From Batkoa obscura (lineage: Eukaryota > Entomophthoromycota > Entomophthoromycetes > Entomophthorales > Batkoaceae): DNA of 64,000 nt. Positions 1 to 11,236 of the stretch are shown in pieces (position 1 is the first letter of the stretch; each line of letters opens with the position of its first letter). Location of the stretch: assembly GCA_030770535.1 (NCBI GenBank), contig JASVEC010000021.1, forward strand, positions 506,001 to 570,000. The letters run 5' to 3'. The position numbers and the translations under genes were made by a program. Below the pieces are notes generated by a model. That model searched no databases. It saw nothing but the letters and a program-made list of their open reading frames with translations, and had not been told where the DNA came from.

Positions 1-643
1 AGACAATTGAAAGTTCAGATAATTTATTCAAAATGGTTTTCAATTCTTCTCTCTTATCCTTTGGCAAATCCAAACCATTACGTTTAAATTCTAATACTGT
101 TTTTTCAATAAATTTTTGATCTTCTGAATTTAATTTACTGACATCGATGTTACGCTGTGCATTCTTAACAGCTTCATAAAAATCTTCACGCATAGAAACT
201 TCAATTTCAAATTCACTCAACTTGTGCTCCAATTTAGAACTTTCTTCACGAAGGGCCTTATCGGTATGGACGTGCTGTGGCATGTAGACAATACTCTTAT
301 AAGTACCATACCAAGTCTCTAATTCAGCTAAACGTTTAAATACAGTATCAAAGTTACATTCTTCAGCTTTTAAGTTAGCAATGGCATCATATTCTTTACG
401 ACCAATAGCTATCAATTCTTCACTTAAATTTTGTAAATCTTCTACATCAATATCAAATCTTAAACGGATGCCCTCGACTTCAGAGACTTTACTAGGTTTT
501 ATGCTTTGTGGTTGCTGTATATCAATTCCGGTCATTTTTTTAAAGCTTCCAAGTGGACAATTTTTCCAATTTATATACCTTGAGCTATGACGTGTTCCTT
601 TCTGGTTATTTGCTTCTGCTACTTTATTGGCTTTGAAATTCAT
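1..643 (-). CDS. M3 family metallo-oligopeptidase (thimet oligopeptidase/saccharolysin-like), N-terminal part
   Basis: The reading frame is open from ATG at 643 to the window edge and gives 214 residues, the N-terminal third of a protein that is normally about 700 residues. Family members are zinc oligopeptidases that trim short peptides in the cytosol or mitochondria. The recognised N-domain signatures are MPQHV (residues 121-125), SEFEIEVSMRED (143-154) and FKRNGLDLP (186-194), which match the helical N-terminal half of thimet oligopeptidase. The HEXXH zinc site lies beyond the window edge and cannot be checked. The first ~36 residues are basic and could be a targeting extension; Met37 is an alternative start. 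The gene is divergent from the eS1 gene across a 1.3 kb AT-rich spacer. No intron is seen in this part. Confidence 0.85.
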   Translation of the reverse strand, partial: MNFKANKVAEANNQKGTRHSSRYINWKNCPLGSFKKMTGIDIQQPQSIKPSKVSEVEGIRLRFDIDVEDLQNLSEELIAIGRKEYDAIANLKAEECNFDTVFKRLAELETWYGTYKSIVYMPQHVHTDKALREESSKLEHKLSEFEIEVSMREDFYEAVKNAQRNIDVSKLNSEDQKFIEKTVLEFKRNGLDLPKDKREELKTILNKLSELSIV

Positions 644-1939
644 AGTTTTGAACTTTTGTTCTTCAAATTAGGAACTTATGGTGTTTTTTAATTTAATAAT
701 TTTTTATTGAAAATTTGACTTCAAAAATGTTATTTACGTTTTAATTATTAAAAAGATTAAGGGACTAACATGCCAACCTCTTATTCGGTTGCTTATCGTA
801 TTTTTTGATAACTTCCGAAGTATATTCATTATTTTAGGTGACATTTATTTTTTATTCTATTTTACTTGAAATAAACACTGTTCATTCTGTTCCGAACTTT
901 AAAATAGCACTACTTATTTTGGATAAGGATCAAGATAAAAAACATCCAAAGATAATCCAAGTATTTAAAATAATTAGGTATAAATTTTTGGCCTTCTAAT
1001 AGTTTACTATATACTAATGCGATAGAAAGAAAAATATTTAATTTTTTTATTTATATCTATATCTATACATTATTGATTTGATTTAAAAAAAACCAGGTGT
1101 ATTTTAAATTTTAATATTTTTGTCATAAATATTAATTATAAAAAATAAGATACTTAACAGAATATAGTACTTGACACTCTTTAATTTGCTTATAGTTTAT
1201 ATTAGAAAATATTTATAAAAAACATAAAGGTAAGAAATAAACAATATTTTCTTATAATCAATTATTACATAAACAGTATATTATCTAAATTTTAAAAATA
1301 AAGTTAAAAATGTCTCATTTTTTATTTATTTATTTGCTTTTTATTAATACATTTCTACCAAACCACCCCATTAAATAATTAAGTATTTGTTGCGAAAAAA
1401 GTCAAAGGCTATATTATCGTAAATCGTTATATTGAAAATTTTTAATGCTTTACTATTAATATATATAATAACACTATGATATATATTTTATTATTAAATT
1501 AACTTATAGTTTCGAAAACCTTGTTAGTGATTTATAGACCAATTAAACACCATCAATTAAATTGAAATATTTTGAAATCTCAGTTAAATTTGATATCCAT
1601 TAAAACAATAAATACTAAAAAATATATATAATAAAGCATAATAATATGAATTCAAAAATCATTTAATAATACAACTTAAATATAATATAACAATATCAAT
1701 TAAATTTATTAATAATACTAAAATTTCGATCGTCAATTTTTAATCCAATGAATTGCCGTGAATCGACTTAATTAAGTGATTTTATTTGTAAAGCGAAATT
1801 TAGCAGAATTAAACATGAAATTCTGAGTTTACCAGCGAATAATGGGAAGCTGCAATTTAAGATAATGAATAAGTTAAAAGCATCTTCCTCTTCGCGTTTG
1901 CGTCCATAAAGTTCCTAAACCAAAACAAACAACTTCACT
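644..1939. other. divergent intergenic region, oligopeptidase/eS1
   Basis: About 1.3 kb of very AT-rich DNA lies between two divergent start codons and must hold both promoters. I see no open frame with coding character, no tRNA and no MITE. A GC-richer stretch (about 1887-1910) lies 30-50 bp upstream of the eS1 ATG and is the best candidate for core-promoter or 5'-leader sequence. Confidence 0.5.
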
Positions 1940-3020
1940 ATGGCTGTAGGAAAAAATAAGTATGTAATTGAAAAGAGAAATATGAATAAAGATAGAAATA
2001 TAAATAAATTGGAATTGGAATTTACAAATTCAAAGACAAAATTGCTTACATTTTAATTAACTAGGCGTCTTTCAAAAGGAAAAAAGGGTCTCAAGAAGAA
2101 AGTGTAAGTCATTCATCCATCTAAAATCCTATTATAATCGTGTCGAAAAATCGAAATTAAAGGATATATCAAGATGAAAATAAATTAAATTCAATTATAA
2201 TAGTGTTGACCCATTCACCCGTAAAGATTGGTATGATGTTAAAGCTCCATCCATCTTCAAATTCCGTAATGTTGGTAAAACCCTTGTTAACCGTTCCCAA
2301 GGAATGAGTAAGATTCAATTTAATTTTTATTTCATTTTTTTAAAACAATATTAGAGAATGCCAATGACTCCCTCAAGGGTCGTGTATTCGAAGTTTCCGT
2401 TGGTGATCTTAACAAAGAAGAAGAAAATGCTTTCCGTAAGATTAAGCTTAGATGTGAAGAAGTTAACGGAAAGAACCTCCTTACCACTTTCCATGGTATG
2501 GATTTTACTTCTGATAAAATCCGCTCTCTTGTTAAGAAATGGCAGGTAAAACTTAATCAAACTATTATTGGCCTTTTTTTTCTAAAAATAGAAATAGACC
2601 CTTATTGAAGCCTTCGTTGATGTTAAGACCACCGATGGCTATTTAGTTCGTCTCTTTGCTATTGCTTTCACCAAGAGACGTACCAACCAAGTTAAGAAGA
2701 CTACTTATGCTCAAGCTTCTCAAGTCCGTTCCATCCGTAAAAAGATGTTCGAAATTATGACTCAAGAAGCTTCCAGCTGTGATATTAAGTCTCTTTTCCA
2801 AAAATTTGCCCCAGAATCTATTGGACTTGCTATCACCAAAGCTTGTGAACCAATCTTCCCACTTCAAAATGTTTACGTTCGTAAAGCTAAGATCCTTAAG
2901 TCTCCAAAAGTTGATTATACCAAACTTATGGAACTTCACGGTGAAGCTGCTGGTGATGATTCAGGTAACAAAGTTGCTCGTGCTGAATTCAAAGAACCAG
3001 AAATTCAAGAATCTGTTTAA
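1940..3020 (+). CDS. RPS1: 40S ribosomal protein eS1 (RPS3A/Rps1)
   Basis: Five exons, 1940-1959, 2065-2103, 2204-2307, 2355-2545 and 2598-3020, join in frame to 258 residues, close to the usual ~255. The protein starts [19 protein letters not shown] and contains family signatures [39 protein letters not shown] and the C-terminal KLMELHGEA, ending IQESV. eS1 is an essential component of the small ribosomal subunit platform. All four introns have GT..AG ends; they are 105, 100, 47 and 52 nt long, and three interrupt the first 55 codons, typical of fungal ribosomal-protein genes. Codon use is less AT-biased than in neighbouring genes, as expected for a highly expressed gene. Confidence 0.97.
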
Positions 3021-3456
3021 ATCAACCTCTTGAGGGAATAAAAAAAGGAGTTAATTTATAATTAAAAGCTCTTACTAATTGGATAAATGGGATAGATTTT
3101 GGTAATTAAAATTTTTTGATAGTTAACATTTAGCTTTAAATTTTAAAGCACTATATTTTTATAGCATTTTAGGTAGATAGTTTTTAATTATACTATGATT
3201 AAGGATATATTTCACTAAAGTCTATTGAATATTATTTTTTATTAACTTTTTAGGAGAGTGAGCTTAGTAATAAAAGCAAGAATAGTATATTTAAAGGGAT
3301 GGAACCTTAATTTAATGGATATAATTGTGTTTTGGGTTTAATGTCAATAACTCTTCAACACACCCAAAACTTTAAATCGGATCACTTTATAAATATTAGG
3401 ATGATGCTTTATAGTCCTATTTATTAGATATATTGGAATTTAATTAGTGGTATAAC
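3021..3456. other. intergenic, nothing recognised
   Basis: This holds the eS1 3' flank. It is AT-rich with no recognisable gene, tRNA or repeat. Confidence 0.4.
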
Positions 3457-3729
3457 CTAACTTGATTTATTATTTTGACTACTGTAGTATATTTTACCTA
3501 CAATCATAAAGTTAGTAAAATCATTTAGCTTATGATATTGTATATCAAACCCAAAGTATTCGATGATGATTAATGAATTTATTAAATGTTGTTTATGTTG
3601 AGCTAAAATAAAAATGTTTTTATAGGATTGACCATCAATGAAAAGATTGTATATGGTAGTGAGCAATTGAGTATTTTCGAGAGTGACTTGTATATTATAT
3701 GCTTTCAAAGTTGAAACAAGTTGGGTCAA
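3457..3729 (-). CDS. small hypothetical ORF, doubtful
   Basis: A 90-residue single frame without a recognised domain. Its composition is more mixed than neighbouring spacer DNA (Gln, His, Thr and Asp occur, not only Lys/Asn/Ile/Phe), so it could be a genuine small gene or a gene remnant. No signal peptide, membrane segment or motif is visible. A GTAG/GTAAA run near its 3' end could be a splice site, so the frame may be one exon of something longer, but I could not extend it. There are no informative neighbours. Confidence 0.25.
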   Translation of the reverse strand: MTQLVSTLKAYNIQVTLENTQLLTTIYNLFIDGQSYKNIFILAQHKQHLINSLIIIEYFGFDIQYHKLNDFTNFMIVGKIYYSSQNNKSS

Positions 3730-4557
3730 TTTTTATATTAAACTTATGTCAATCTAATACTTGAACTTATTTAAATAATATTATAATAAAACAGAAACAA
3801 GATCATTAAAATTAACTTGAGCTCTTTTATAAATACCATCTTATTATAATCTATAAATTTAATTTAAGAGTTAACTTTCTGCCTGTGGGAATTTATTTTT
3901 CTCACCGACATTTTTCATTCAAGTTTAGGATCTGAAAGAGTTACTAGAGGAACCCTATTATAATAAAAAGTTACAGTATAAAAATACCTTATTTACCTAA
4001 GCATCCAACTACTAACTTATTAAACATTATATTGAATAAAAAGGAAACATAATAGTATAACAAAATGGACATTAACATATTTTTTTTAGTTTCAGAATTT
4101 GTTTGATATTTAAAATTTAAACTTTTAAATTTATAAGCCTTCAATATATAATTAGTCAAATTTAATAAAGCTTAAAGTTAAATCTTTTTACTTGAGTTTT
4201 ATTTTAAAAGTTTTATTTTTTTTAAATTATATATAGATGGTTTTTTTAATTTTATTATTTTTGTATTTTTTAAACATAGTTTTAAAAAAACATTAGTAAA
4301 TTATTAAAAGAATATATTTTCATATACTTTATGTTATTCTTATTAAATACTTAATAAATATATAATATGCATATAGTTATTTTACCTTTTATTAAAATAA
4401 GAATAAAACATAAACTTCATAATTGAACTTTAAAATAAATTTTTAAAAACTTTAACATACCAAAAAAAATACAATAAATATGATTTGTTATAATAATAAA
4501 TTTAGTCAATAACATATATAATTAGTGCTTTAAAAGAAATCATCAAAGTTAGTACTC
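3730..4557. other. intergenic, nothing recognised
   Basis: Extremely AT-rich spacer. No frame, tRNA or recognised repeat copy is seen before the repeat cluster that starts near 4558. Confidence 0.4.
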
Positions 4558-4657
4558 GGTAGTTAAAGTTAAAACCAGTTTTTGCTTGACTAACTGGGTA
4601 TAAGTCAAAAAGTTTTAATTTGTATAATTAAAATGAACTTAAATCAATAATGATACC

Positions 4658-4757
4658 ATATGGGGATGTATTTAAGAATTTTACTAACAAACTTTCCGCT
4701 CAAGTAGCACTTAAAAAATGGAAAAAACAATGAAGTCAAAAAAAACACTCTCATATA
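4658..4757 (+). mobile_element. family A MITE, copy 1
   Basis: About 100 bp with ends TATGGGGATGT and a degenerate ACTCTCATATA. The plus orientation is defined by the TTAAGAATTTTACTAAC motif lying near the left end. This copy sits inside the diverged family B repeat at the position where the hairpin copy also carries a MITE. Confidence 0.75.
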
Positions 4758-5074
4758 GTAAGCTATAAACTATATAAAGCAAATAAAATAAAAATAGTAT
4801 TACAAAATATATAAAAAATGCTATAAAACTTGATAGCTTTATTGAAAATGTAATGTTAAAAAATAGTTTAATTAAAAACTTTCAAGTTATTATGTTAAAG
4901 TTTTTTAATACTTTAATTAAAGGACTGTATATAAAGAATATAATAGTGATTATAGTTTTTTATTGTAATTATCAAGTATGGATATTAAAATAAGAAGATA
5001 GTGTTTTTCATAATTAGGTGGTAGATATCTTTATAGCAAATCAAAATAAGGAACTTTAAATTGATTATATTATC

Positions 5075-5180
5075 ATATGAGGATGTATTTTTTCGTTTAT
5101 GAATTTTACTAATAATTTTTCCACTCAAATAGCGCTTAAAAAATGGAAAAGTAATGGAATCAAAAAAAACATCCTCATAT
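5075..5180 (+). mobile_element. family A MITE, copy 2
   Basis: About 105 bp, ends CATATGAGGATGT and ACATCCTCATAT. Internal CCACTCAAATAGCGCTTAAA is intact. It lies within the diverged family B repeat. Confidence 0.8.
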
Positions 5181-5392
5181 TATGATTAGTTATAAAGCTG
5201 ACAAAGCGATATCTCACATTAATAATAATAAAAACATATACGACTTCTAAAAATATAAAAAAAACAAGGATATAAGCAATTAGAAATTATTTATATATTA
5301 TCAAATATAATAACAAGTTATATTATTATCCAGTATCTGGTAAATCAAAAAAGCTAAAATATTAAAAATAACTTAAAATTTAAAAGTTTTAA

Positions 5393-5500
5393 TATTTGGG
5401 GATGTTTTTTTGGCTTAATTACTTTTTCCATCTTTTAAGCATTATTTGAGTGGAAAGATTGTTAGTAAAACTCTTAAATACAAAAATACATCCCCATATA
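5393..5500 (-). mobile_element. family A MITE, copy 3
   Basis: Reverse orientation. Ends are TATTTGGGGATGT and ACATCCCCATATA; the core includes GTTAGTAAAACTCTTAAATAC. Confidence 0.8.
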
Positions 5501-6072
5501 TTAAATAAGTAAATGGTCTATTGATAGAAACTAAGTATTAGATATTAATATTAACTAGATTACTAATAATTAACTTGATAAATATTTTTAGAAAAAGTTA
5601 TAATAATAAGTAAAAATGATTCTATTGTTTGTATTATATAAAAGCAATCAATTATGGTTTTAAAACTAGCTATTTTTTCCCATGCAGTTATTTATTAACT
5701 TAATAATATATTAATCATATAATTATAATATTGAAATTATTTATTTATTTAATAGCAAATCTGCAATACTAATTATAAAGGAGCTTATAATAAATATTTC
5801 TTAGTAAAGCTTTACAAAAGTATATATTTATTTATATGTTAAAACTTTAATTGATATCTTTATATAGGCTATATTAGTAAAATCCTTACTGAACTAGCAA
5901 TTTTTGTTAAATTCAATAAAAGTTTTGTTAATTTACACGTATTTCAATAAAGTTATTTTAAAATCAGATTAAAAAAATAAGTATCAATTATAAAATTTTT
6001 TATAGTATATTATTTAAACCATGTTTTATGAAATTAGTTGTAATAACTGCTTATACTAACTTATACATTATT

Positions 6073-6182
6073 CCATATGGGGATGTTTTTTTTGACTTCA
6101 TTACTTTTTCCATTTTTTAAGCGCTATTTAAGCGGAAAAGTTGTTAGTAAAATTCTTAAACACAAAAATACATCCCCATATT
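6073..6182 (-). mobile_element. family A MITE, copy 4
   Basis: Reverse orientation, well preserved. Ends are CATATGGGGATGT and ACATCCCCATAT; the core carries AAGCGCTATTTAAGCGG, in which the 11-bp internal duplication is clear. Confidence 0.85.
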
Positions 6183-8314
6183 GTATTTTTATTGAATTTT
6201 CTTAAAACTATTAGGTACTTTTACCTTTTAAATAGTTTATTTCCATAGAGTTTTAAGCAAAGTTTTTAAAATACAAAATATTTAAAAAACTGAGTTTTAT
6301 TTTGATAATATTTTATTGATTACTCTATTTATAATCTAAAATTTAAAATTATGTAAAAAAATGAAATCAATTCAGACATGTATGTTTCCATGTAAATTCA
6401 TTTTACTTAAATTTTTATTGATTTCATTTATTTTGATTTCAGTAAACTAGTCTATTTATAAAAGATTTAGGATATATGGTATTAATTCGCGTTAAATCTT
6501 TTCTTAGAAAGTGTACATTTGTTCGGAAATTTTACTATCTGTTATAATAAGATCCATTTGGCTTTCAAATAGGTTTTTTAATTTTATCACTACTACGGGG
6601 CTAAATATTAATTAGTACATTTCCTTATATTATTTATTAAATCATTAAATTTTATTTATAACTCTGTAACGTTCTATATTTAATCTAAATATTAAGTGAT
6701 CACTCTCGTTGAATGATCTATAAAGTAATGTATACAAATAAATTTATTTAGGTAACTATTATGGTAAAGTAGTTATTAAATTATGAGCTTTGGATTATAA
6801 GTTCTTACTTAGACATTTAGTTTATAACAATATGGAACTATGATACTTAAATGTTATAAGTTTGTATAGCAATATAAATTTAACAAAATTGTATGGTAGA
6901 AAAGGTATGATAACAACAAGTTGGCTTACAGACTTAAATTTAAATTCTATTTGAATAAACTTAATAGAGCACAACAATTTTAAGCAATTCTAAGAACAAA
7001 AGCGATCTATAATAAATTTAATAAGACTGAAAATCTATAAACTATAAATTAAATGTAAGAATAAGTTGGACAGACTTTTAAGAAAAACAAAAAATTACTT
7101 TTTATGAATAAATATCGGACCATCTATTTGTTTTATTTTCTATAAAATAGGTTCCTTTTTATCCTTCAAAGATTAAAATTTATGAATATAGTATTATTGC
7201 ATATATTGTGTTACAATCGCTGTTTCTAGAATTCTCTTATTGCTTTGGAATTACGGAGTAGTATATTTAATTGAATTGTCATATAGACATCTTTTGTATG
7301 TTTTTGTCGCGATATTTGTAACATTAACTGTTGCTAATAAACAGATTTTGATGCTTATGGAAATTTCCAATCTAGTTCAAAAACGATATAGTTTTATATA
7401 AGGAAATTAGTGCTATTTATATCTGTTTAATTAATATTATAAATAAATTAATGAAAAAGCATTTTCTATAAATACATATTGTTGATTTCAAAGCTTTCAC
7501 TTAAGGTTTCTGGTATTAACTCTTACAAATTAAAGTATCTGATTTGAACTTTGTATCATTCACTTTATTATACTATTAACGTCAAGAGTGAATAAAGATT
7601 ATAGGATAATGAGTAAACTAAGTGGGTCCATAGAGTAATATAATACTTGATTGATATCACAAATACCTACAGTCCTGATTTAGTTTCTTATACAAATTAC
7701 TTTTATTTAATTAGGAATTAAATACTAAACTATCCTAATATAATGCATACGTTGAAGTAATGTGTAGAGGCTAATGATCTAACCTAGACTAACTTTGGAT
7801 TTGTAGATTTACAACCTAAAAAAAGTAATTAAGCTTAAAGCCTAACCATTATATAATAAGGCATAACTTCAATAATGTGATAAAAGGATCAAAAGCCGAG
7901 TATTCTAAAGATTCAAGCATCATTTACCTTATACATAACATCCAAAAATGTCACATTTAAATGTTCAAAAATGAACAATAAAGTATGATGTTCCCTTTCT
8001 TATTTGTAAAAGTAGTTAGCATACGGTTATTTTTCAGTGAATATACAATAATTACATTTAAATATTTCCGGCAAGTTCTCGGATTTTTTAAATAGGTTTA
8101 CTTTGTACTTTAAAAAAATCTTATTCTTACTTGGCCTGCGTGAGTATCATTAAAGAAAAAAGATGAAAAATTAGACTTTAGATCACCTGTATTTAAAGCT
8201 TAGTTGTAACATAAACAAATAAACTAAGAAATAAAGTTCATTGTTGGAGAGTATATAAACCTAAAATTTAGGCCTAAATGTTTAAAAATAATTATTTTGT
8301 TTAAATAGTTAATT
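6183..8314. other. intergenic, upstream of the first UNC93-like gene
   Basis: About 2.1 kb AT-rich spacer with no MITE and no convincing gene. A candidate TATA element (GTATATAAAC, 8251-8260) lies about 60 bp upstream of the UNC93-like start codon; the assignment rests on sequence and spacing only. Confidence 0.4.
8251..8260 (+). promoter_or_regulatory. candidate TATA box of the UNC93-like gene
   Basis: TATATAAA lies about 60 bp upstream of the ATG at 8315. In DNA this AT-rich such a match can occur by chance, so this is suggestive only. Confidence 0.25.
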
Positions 8315-9670
8315 ATGGCTGTAAAATACACATCCGCATTATTTCAAATCATTTTGGTGGGTTTCGTTTGCTTTTGCTGTCCTGGGATGTTCAATGTATT
8401 GAACAGTATCGGTGGTGGTGGTTTGGTAGATGATCCGAATGTATCAAGGAATGCCAATGTAGCTTTGAATGTTACCTTTGCTCTCTTTGGTATCATTGGT
8501 GGTGGTATTGTGAACATTGTTGGTTCCAAATGGTCTATAGCAATATCTGGCCTTGGATATGCTTTTTATTCTGCTTCTTTCCTTATTTTTAGCGCTACAG
8601 GTGCTGGATGGGTAGTTATCCTTGCAGGTGCTTTATTAGGTGCATGTGCTGGTGTGCTTTGGGCTGCTCAAGGTAGAATAATGATGTCTTATGCCACCGA
8701 TGAAGTAAGAGGGAAATATATTTCAATTACTTGGATTATATTCAACTTAGGCTCTGTCCTCGGTAATATCATTCCATTTTCATTGAATTTCAATTCAGCA
8801 TCTGGAAAACTTGGAAATGGTACTTATATTGGTTTAATCATTGTTATGCTTGTTGGTTGTGCCATTTCTCTCGGTTTAGCTCCTATTGAAAAAGTTGTGC
8901 GCCATGACGGTTCTCCAGTTAAGGTTACAAAATATGAAAATATTCTATCAGAAGCGATTGAAGTGCTAAAGGTGTTCTTGAACTGGAAAATGGTAGTATT
9001 AGTGCCCCTATTTGTTGCATCAAATTACTTTTATACTTATCAATGGGATATTATGAACTATTTTGTATTTAATCTTCGTACACGTTCATTTAATAATATT
9101 TGGTATTGGGCGGCACAAATGGTTGGTGCTTATGGTATGGGAAAGCTTCTTGATTATCCAAAAATGAAACGATCTTCAAAAGGACTTATCGGACTTGCTG
9201 CCTTGACTATTTCATTTACTGCAGTTTGGGGTGGAGCATTAGCTTTTCAACTTCAATTCACGGCTGAAGATAACCCATTTAAAGCTTACACTGCTCCTAC
9301 AGCAAGTAGCCCTGGAGTCGACTTTACTTCATCAAATTATGGAGGTTTAATAGTATTATATTTGCTATTTGGTTTACTTGATGCTATGTTACAAACCCTT
9401 GCATATTGGATCATGGGATCTTTACACAACGATGCACTTATACTTACTCGTTATGCTGGTTTCTATAAAGGTATTCAATCAGCTGGTGCAGCTGTTGCTT
9501 GGGGCGTGTCAACTACTAGTGCAAGCTACTTAACACAACTGATCATTTGTTGGGTATTACTTGAAGTATCTGTTCCTGGAGCATTCCTTGTTGTAAGATC
9601 TTTAGAAGATTATAATTTGTCCGAAGTTCCAAAAGAAAGTTTTGACCATGAACTTGATTCAAAGTCATAA
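8315..9670 (+). CDS. UNC93-like major facilitator superfamily membrane protein (copy 1)
   Basis: An intronless frame of 451 residues, the usual size for fungal UNC93/DUF895 proteins. It begins MAVKYTSALFQIILVGFVCF and contains the family's opening motif CCPGMFNVLNSIGGGG (residues ~22-37) in the first membrane helix. Later come YAFYSASF, GALLGACAGVLWAAQG and GKYISITWIIFNLG, the MFS-like cytoplasmic loop region. Hydrophobic segments indicate 11-12 transmembrane helices. Fungal members are membrane proteins of uncertain substrate; animal UNC93 proteins regulate ion channels or receptors, so transport is not proven. It is convergent with a close paralogue, with only 216 bp between their stop codons. 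Confidence 0.9.
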   Translation: MAVKYTSALFQIILVGFVCFCCPGMFNVLNSIGGGGLVDDPNVSRNANVALNVTFALFGIIGGGIVNIVGSKWSIAISGLGYAFYSASFLIFSATGAGWVVILAGALLGACAGVLWAAQGRIMMSYATDEVRGKYISITWIIFNLGSVLGNIIPFSLNFNSASGKLGNGTYIGLIIVMLVGCAISLGLAPIEKVVRHDGSPVKVTKYENILSEAIEVLKVFLNWKMVVLVPLFVASNYFYTYQWDIMNYFVFNLRTRSFNNIWYWAAQMVGAYGMGKLLDYPKMKRSSKGLIGLAALTISFTAVWGGALAFQLQFTAEDNPFKAYTAPTASSPGVDFTSSNYGGLIVLYLLFGLLDAMLQTLAYWIMGSLHNDALILTRYAGFYKGIQSAGAAVAWGVSTTSASYLTQLIICWVLLEVSVPGAFLVVRSLEDYNLSEVPKESFDHELDSKS

Positions 9671-9886
9671 ATATTTTCAGTAATAGGTAAATGACAATAA
9701 AATCAATTAACTTTGAATTGATATTCACTATTATTAGATATTTTGTATTTAAATTTATAACTTAACTTTTATTAGTATGATTGAAAATAAAATTAAAGAT
9801 CTGGTATAAAAATCGAACTAAAAAACAACAATAAAATTTAAAATGATTATTATTAAAAATGATAAGTTAATAGGGATTCAAGTGGC

Positions 9887-11236
9887 TTAAGATTTAGCTT
9901 CGAGGTCGATCTCGTTCTTTGCAATTCCAGGTTGATCATCATCGCCATAATCGGAGATGTTTTTGATGACAAAAAATGCACCTGGTACAGAGATTTCAAG
10001 TAATACCCAACAGATAATAAGTTGAGCAAGGTAAGAAGCATTAGAGGTAGAAATACCCCAGGCAATGGCAGCACCAAAAGATTGAATACCTTTGTAAAAA
10101 CCAGCATAACGAGTAAGAATTTGAGCATCGTTACTGAGAGAACCCATGACCCAATAAGAAAGACTTTGGAGCATAGCATCTAATAAACCATAGAACATAT
10201 AAAGAATAAGGGGTCCTCCATATATGGTATCTGTAAAATCGATACCATTATCAACCTTTGATTTATTATCTTTGTATGGATTTTCTTCTTTGGTGAATTT
10301 AAGTTGGAAAGCTAAACCTCCGGCCCATACAGCGGTGAAAGCAATGGTTAAAACGGCAAGTCCATAAAGACCACGTTTTGAACGAGACATTTTGGAATTA
10401 TCAAGAATTTTACCAATACCAAAGGCACCAACCATTTGCATGGCCCAGTACCAAATGTTATTAAAGGAACGAGTACGTTTGTTGAATAAAACAGCATTAT
10501 AAAGATCGAATTGATAAGTATAGAACCAATTAGAAGCAAGGAATAAAGGAAGAAGAGCAAGCATCTTAAAGTCGGTGAAGACTTTTAAGGCACCAACAGC
10601 TTCAGAGAGTACATTTTCGTATGGTGTAATTTTGACTGGGGTTCCATCTTCACGTACTACTTTACCGATTGGTGCTAAAGCAAGTGAAATAGCACAACCA
10701 ACAAGCATAACAACGATTAAGCCAATGTAGGTACCTTGTCCAAGAGCACCAGCTTCTTCATGATAGTTAAGCGCAAATGGGATGATAGAACCAAGTACAG
10801 CACCCAAGTTGAAAACAATCCAAAAAGTAGCAATGTATTTACCTTTGTTACTTTCAGTAGCATATGCCATCATGATTTGACCTTGAGCAGCCCAAAGCAC
10901 ACCAGCACATGCACCTAATAAAGCACCTGCAAAAATTACAACGCCACCGGCTCCAGTTGCGCCATAAATAAGATAAGAAGCAGAATAAAAAGCATAACCA
11001 AGGCCAGAAACAGCCAAAGACCATTTAGTCCCGAGAATATTTACAATACCTCCACCAATAATACCGAATACGGTAAAAGTGGTATAAATAGCAACATTGG
11101 CATATTTGGAAGTATTATCATCAACAAGACCACCACCACCAAGACTGTTCAATACATTGAACATACCAGGGCAGCAGAAACAAATAAAACCAACCAGGAT
11201 TACCTGAAAGTAAGCAGAAGTATACTTAATTCCCAT
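9887..11236 (-). CDS. UNC93-like major facilitator superfamily membrane protein (copy 2)
   Basis: An intronless frame of 449 residues that is collinear with the gene at 8315-9670. It shares long blocks with it: CCPGMFNVLNS, GGGGLVDD, YAFYSAS, GACAGVLWAAQG, TRSFNNIWYWA and the C-terminal LTRYAGFYKGIQS. Both copies have 11-12 predicted membrane helices and an acidic C-terminal tail. The loop between the early helices and the acidic tail (here DYGDDDQPG) are the main differences. Tail-to-tail placement of two similar genes indicates an inverted local duplication, old enough for substantial amino-acid divergence. Substrate and membrane location are unknown; a plasma-membrane or vacuolar site is typical for MFS proteins. 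Confidence 0.9.
   Translation of the reverse strand: MGIKYTSAYFQVILVGFICFCCPGMFNVLNSLGGGGLVDDNTSKYANVAIYTTFTVFGIIGGGIVNILGTKWSLAVSGLGYAFYSASYLIYGATGAGGVVIFAGALLGACAGVLWAAQGQIMMAYATESNKGKYIATFWIVFNLGAVLGSIIPFALNYHEEAGALGQGTYIGLIVVMLVGCAISLALAPIGKVVREDGTPVKITPYENVLSEAVGALKVFTDFKMLALLPLFLASNWFYTYQFDLYNAVLFNKRTRSFNNIWYWAMQMVGAFGIGKILDNSKMSRSKRGLYGLAVLTIAFTAVWAGGLAFQLKFTKEENPYKDNKSKVDNGIDFTDTIYGGPLILYMFYGLLDAMLQSLSYWVMGSLSNDAQILTRYAGFYKGIQSFGAAIAWGISTSNASYLAQLIICWVLLEISVPGAFFVIKNISDYGDDDQPGIAKNEIDLEAKS

Larger units (their letters stand above)
4558..6010 (+). repeat. diverged copy of the large hairpin-associated repeat (family B)
   Basis: Two blocks match, in the same order, the loop and right arm of the hairpin at 31476-32969. 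Block 1 (about 4558-4900) matches 31999-32340, including TAAGTCAAAAAGT and a MITE at the same internal point. Block 2 (about 5600-6000) matches 32490-32850, including CAGTTATTTATTAA and TTTATTTAATAG. Identity is clearly below that between the hairpin arms, so this is an older copy. Two further MITEs (5075-5180, 5393-5500) sit between the blocks. No left arm is found upstream, so this copy is not a hairpin. Confidence 0.6.

Noticed and set aside
7220-7240. TTCTAGAATTC as a heat-shock element
   Set aside because: Only two correctly spaced units, no gene nearby, and such matches are expected by chance in this DNA.
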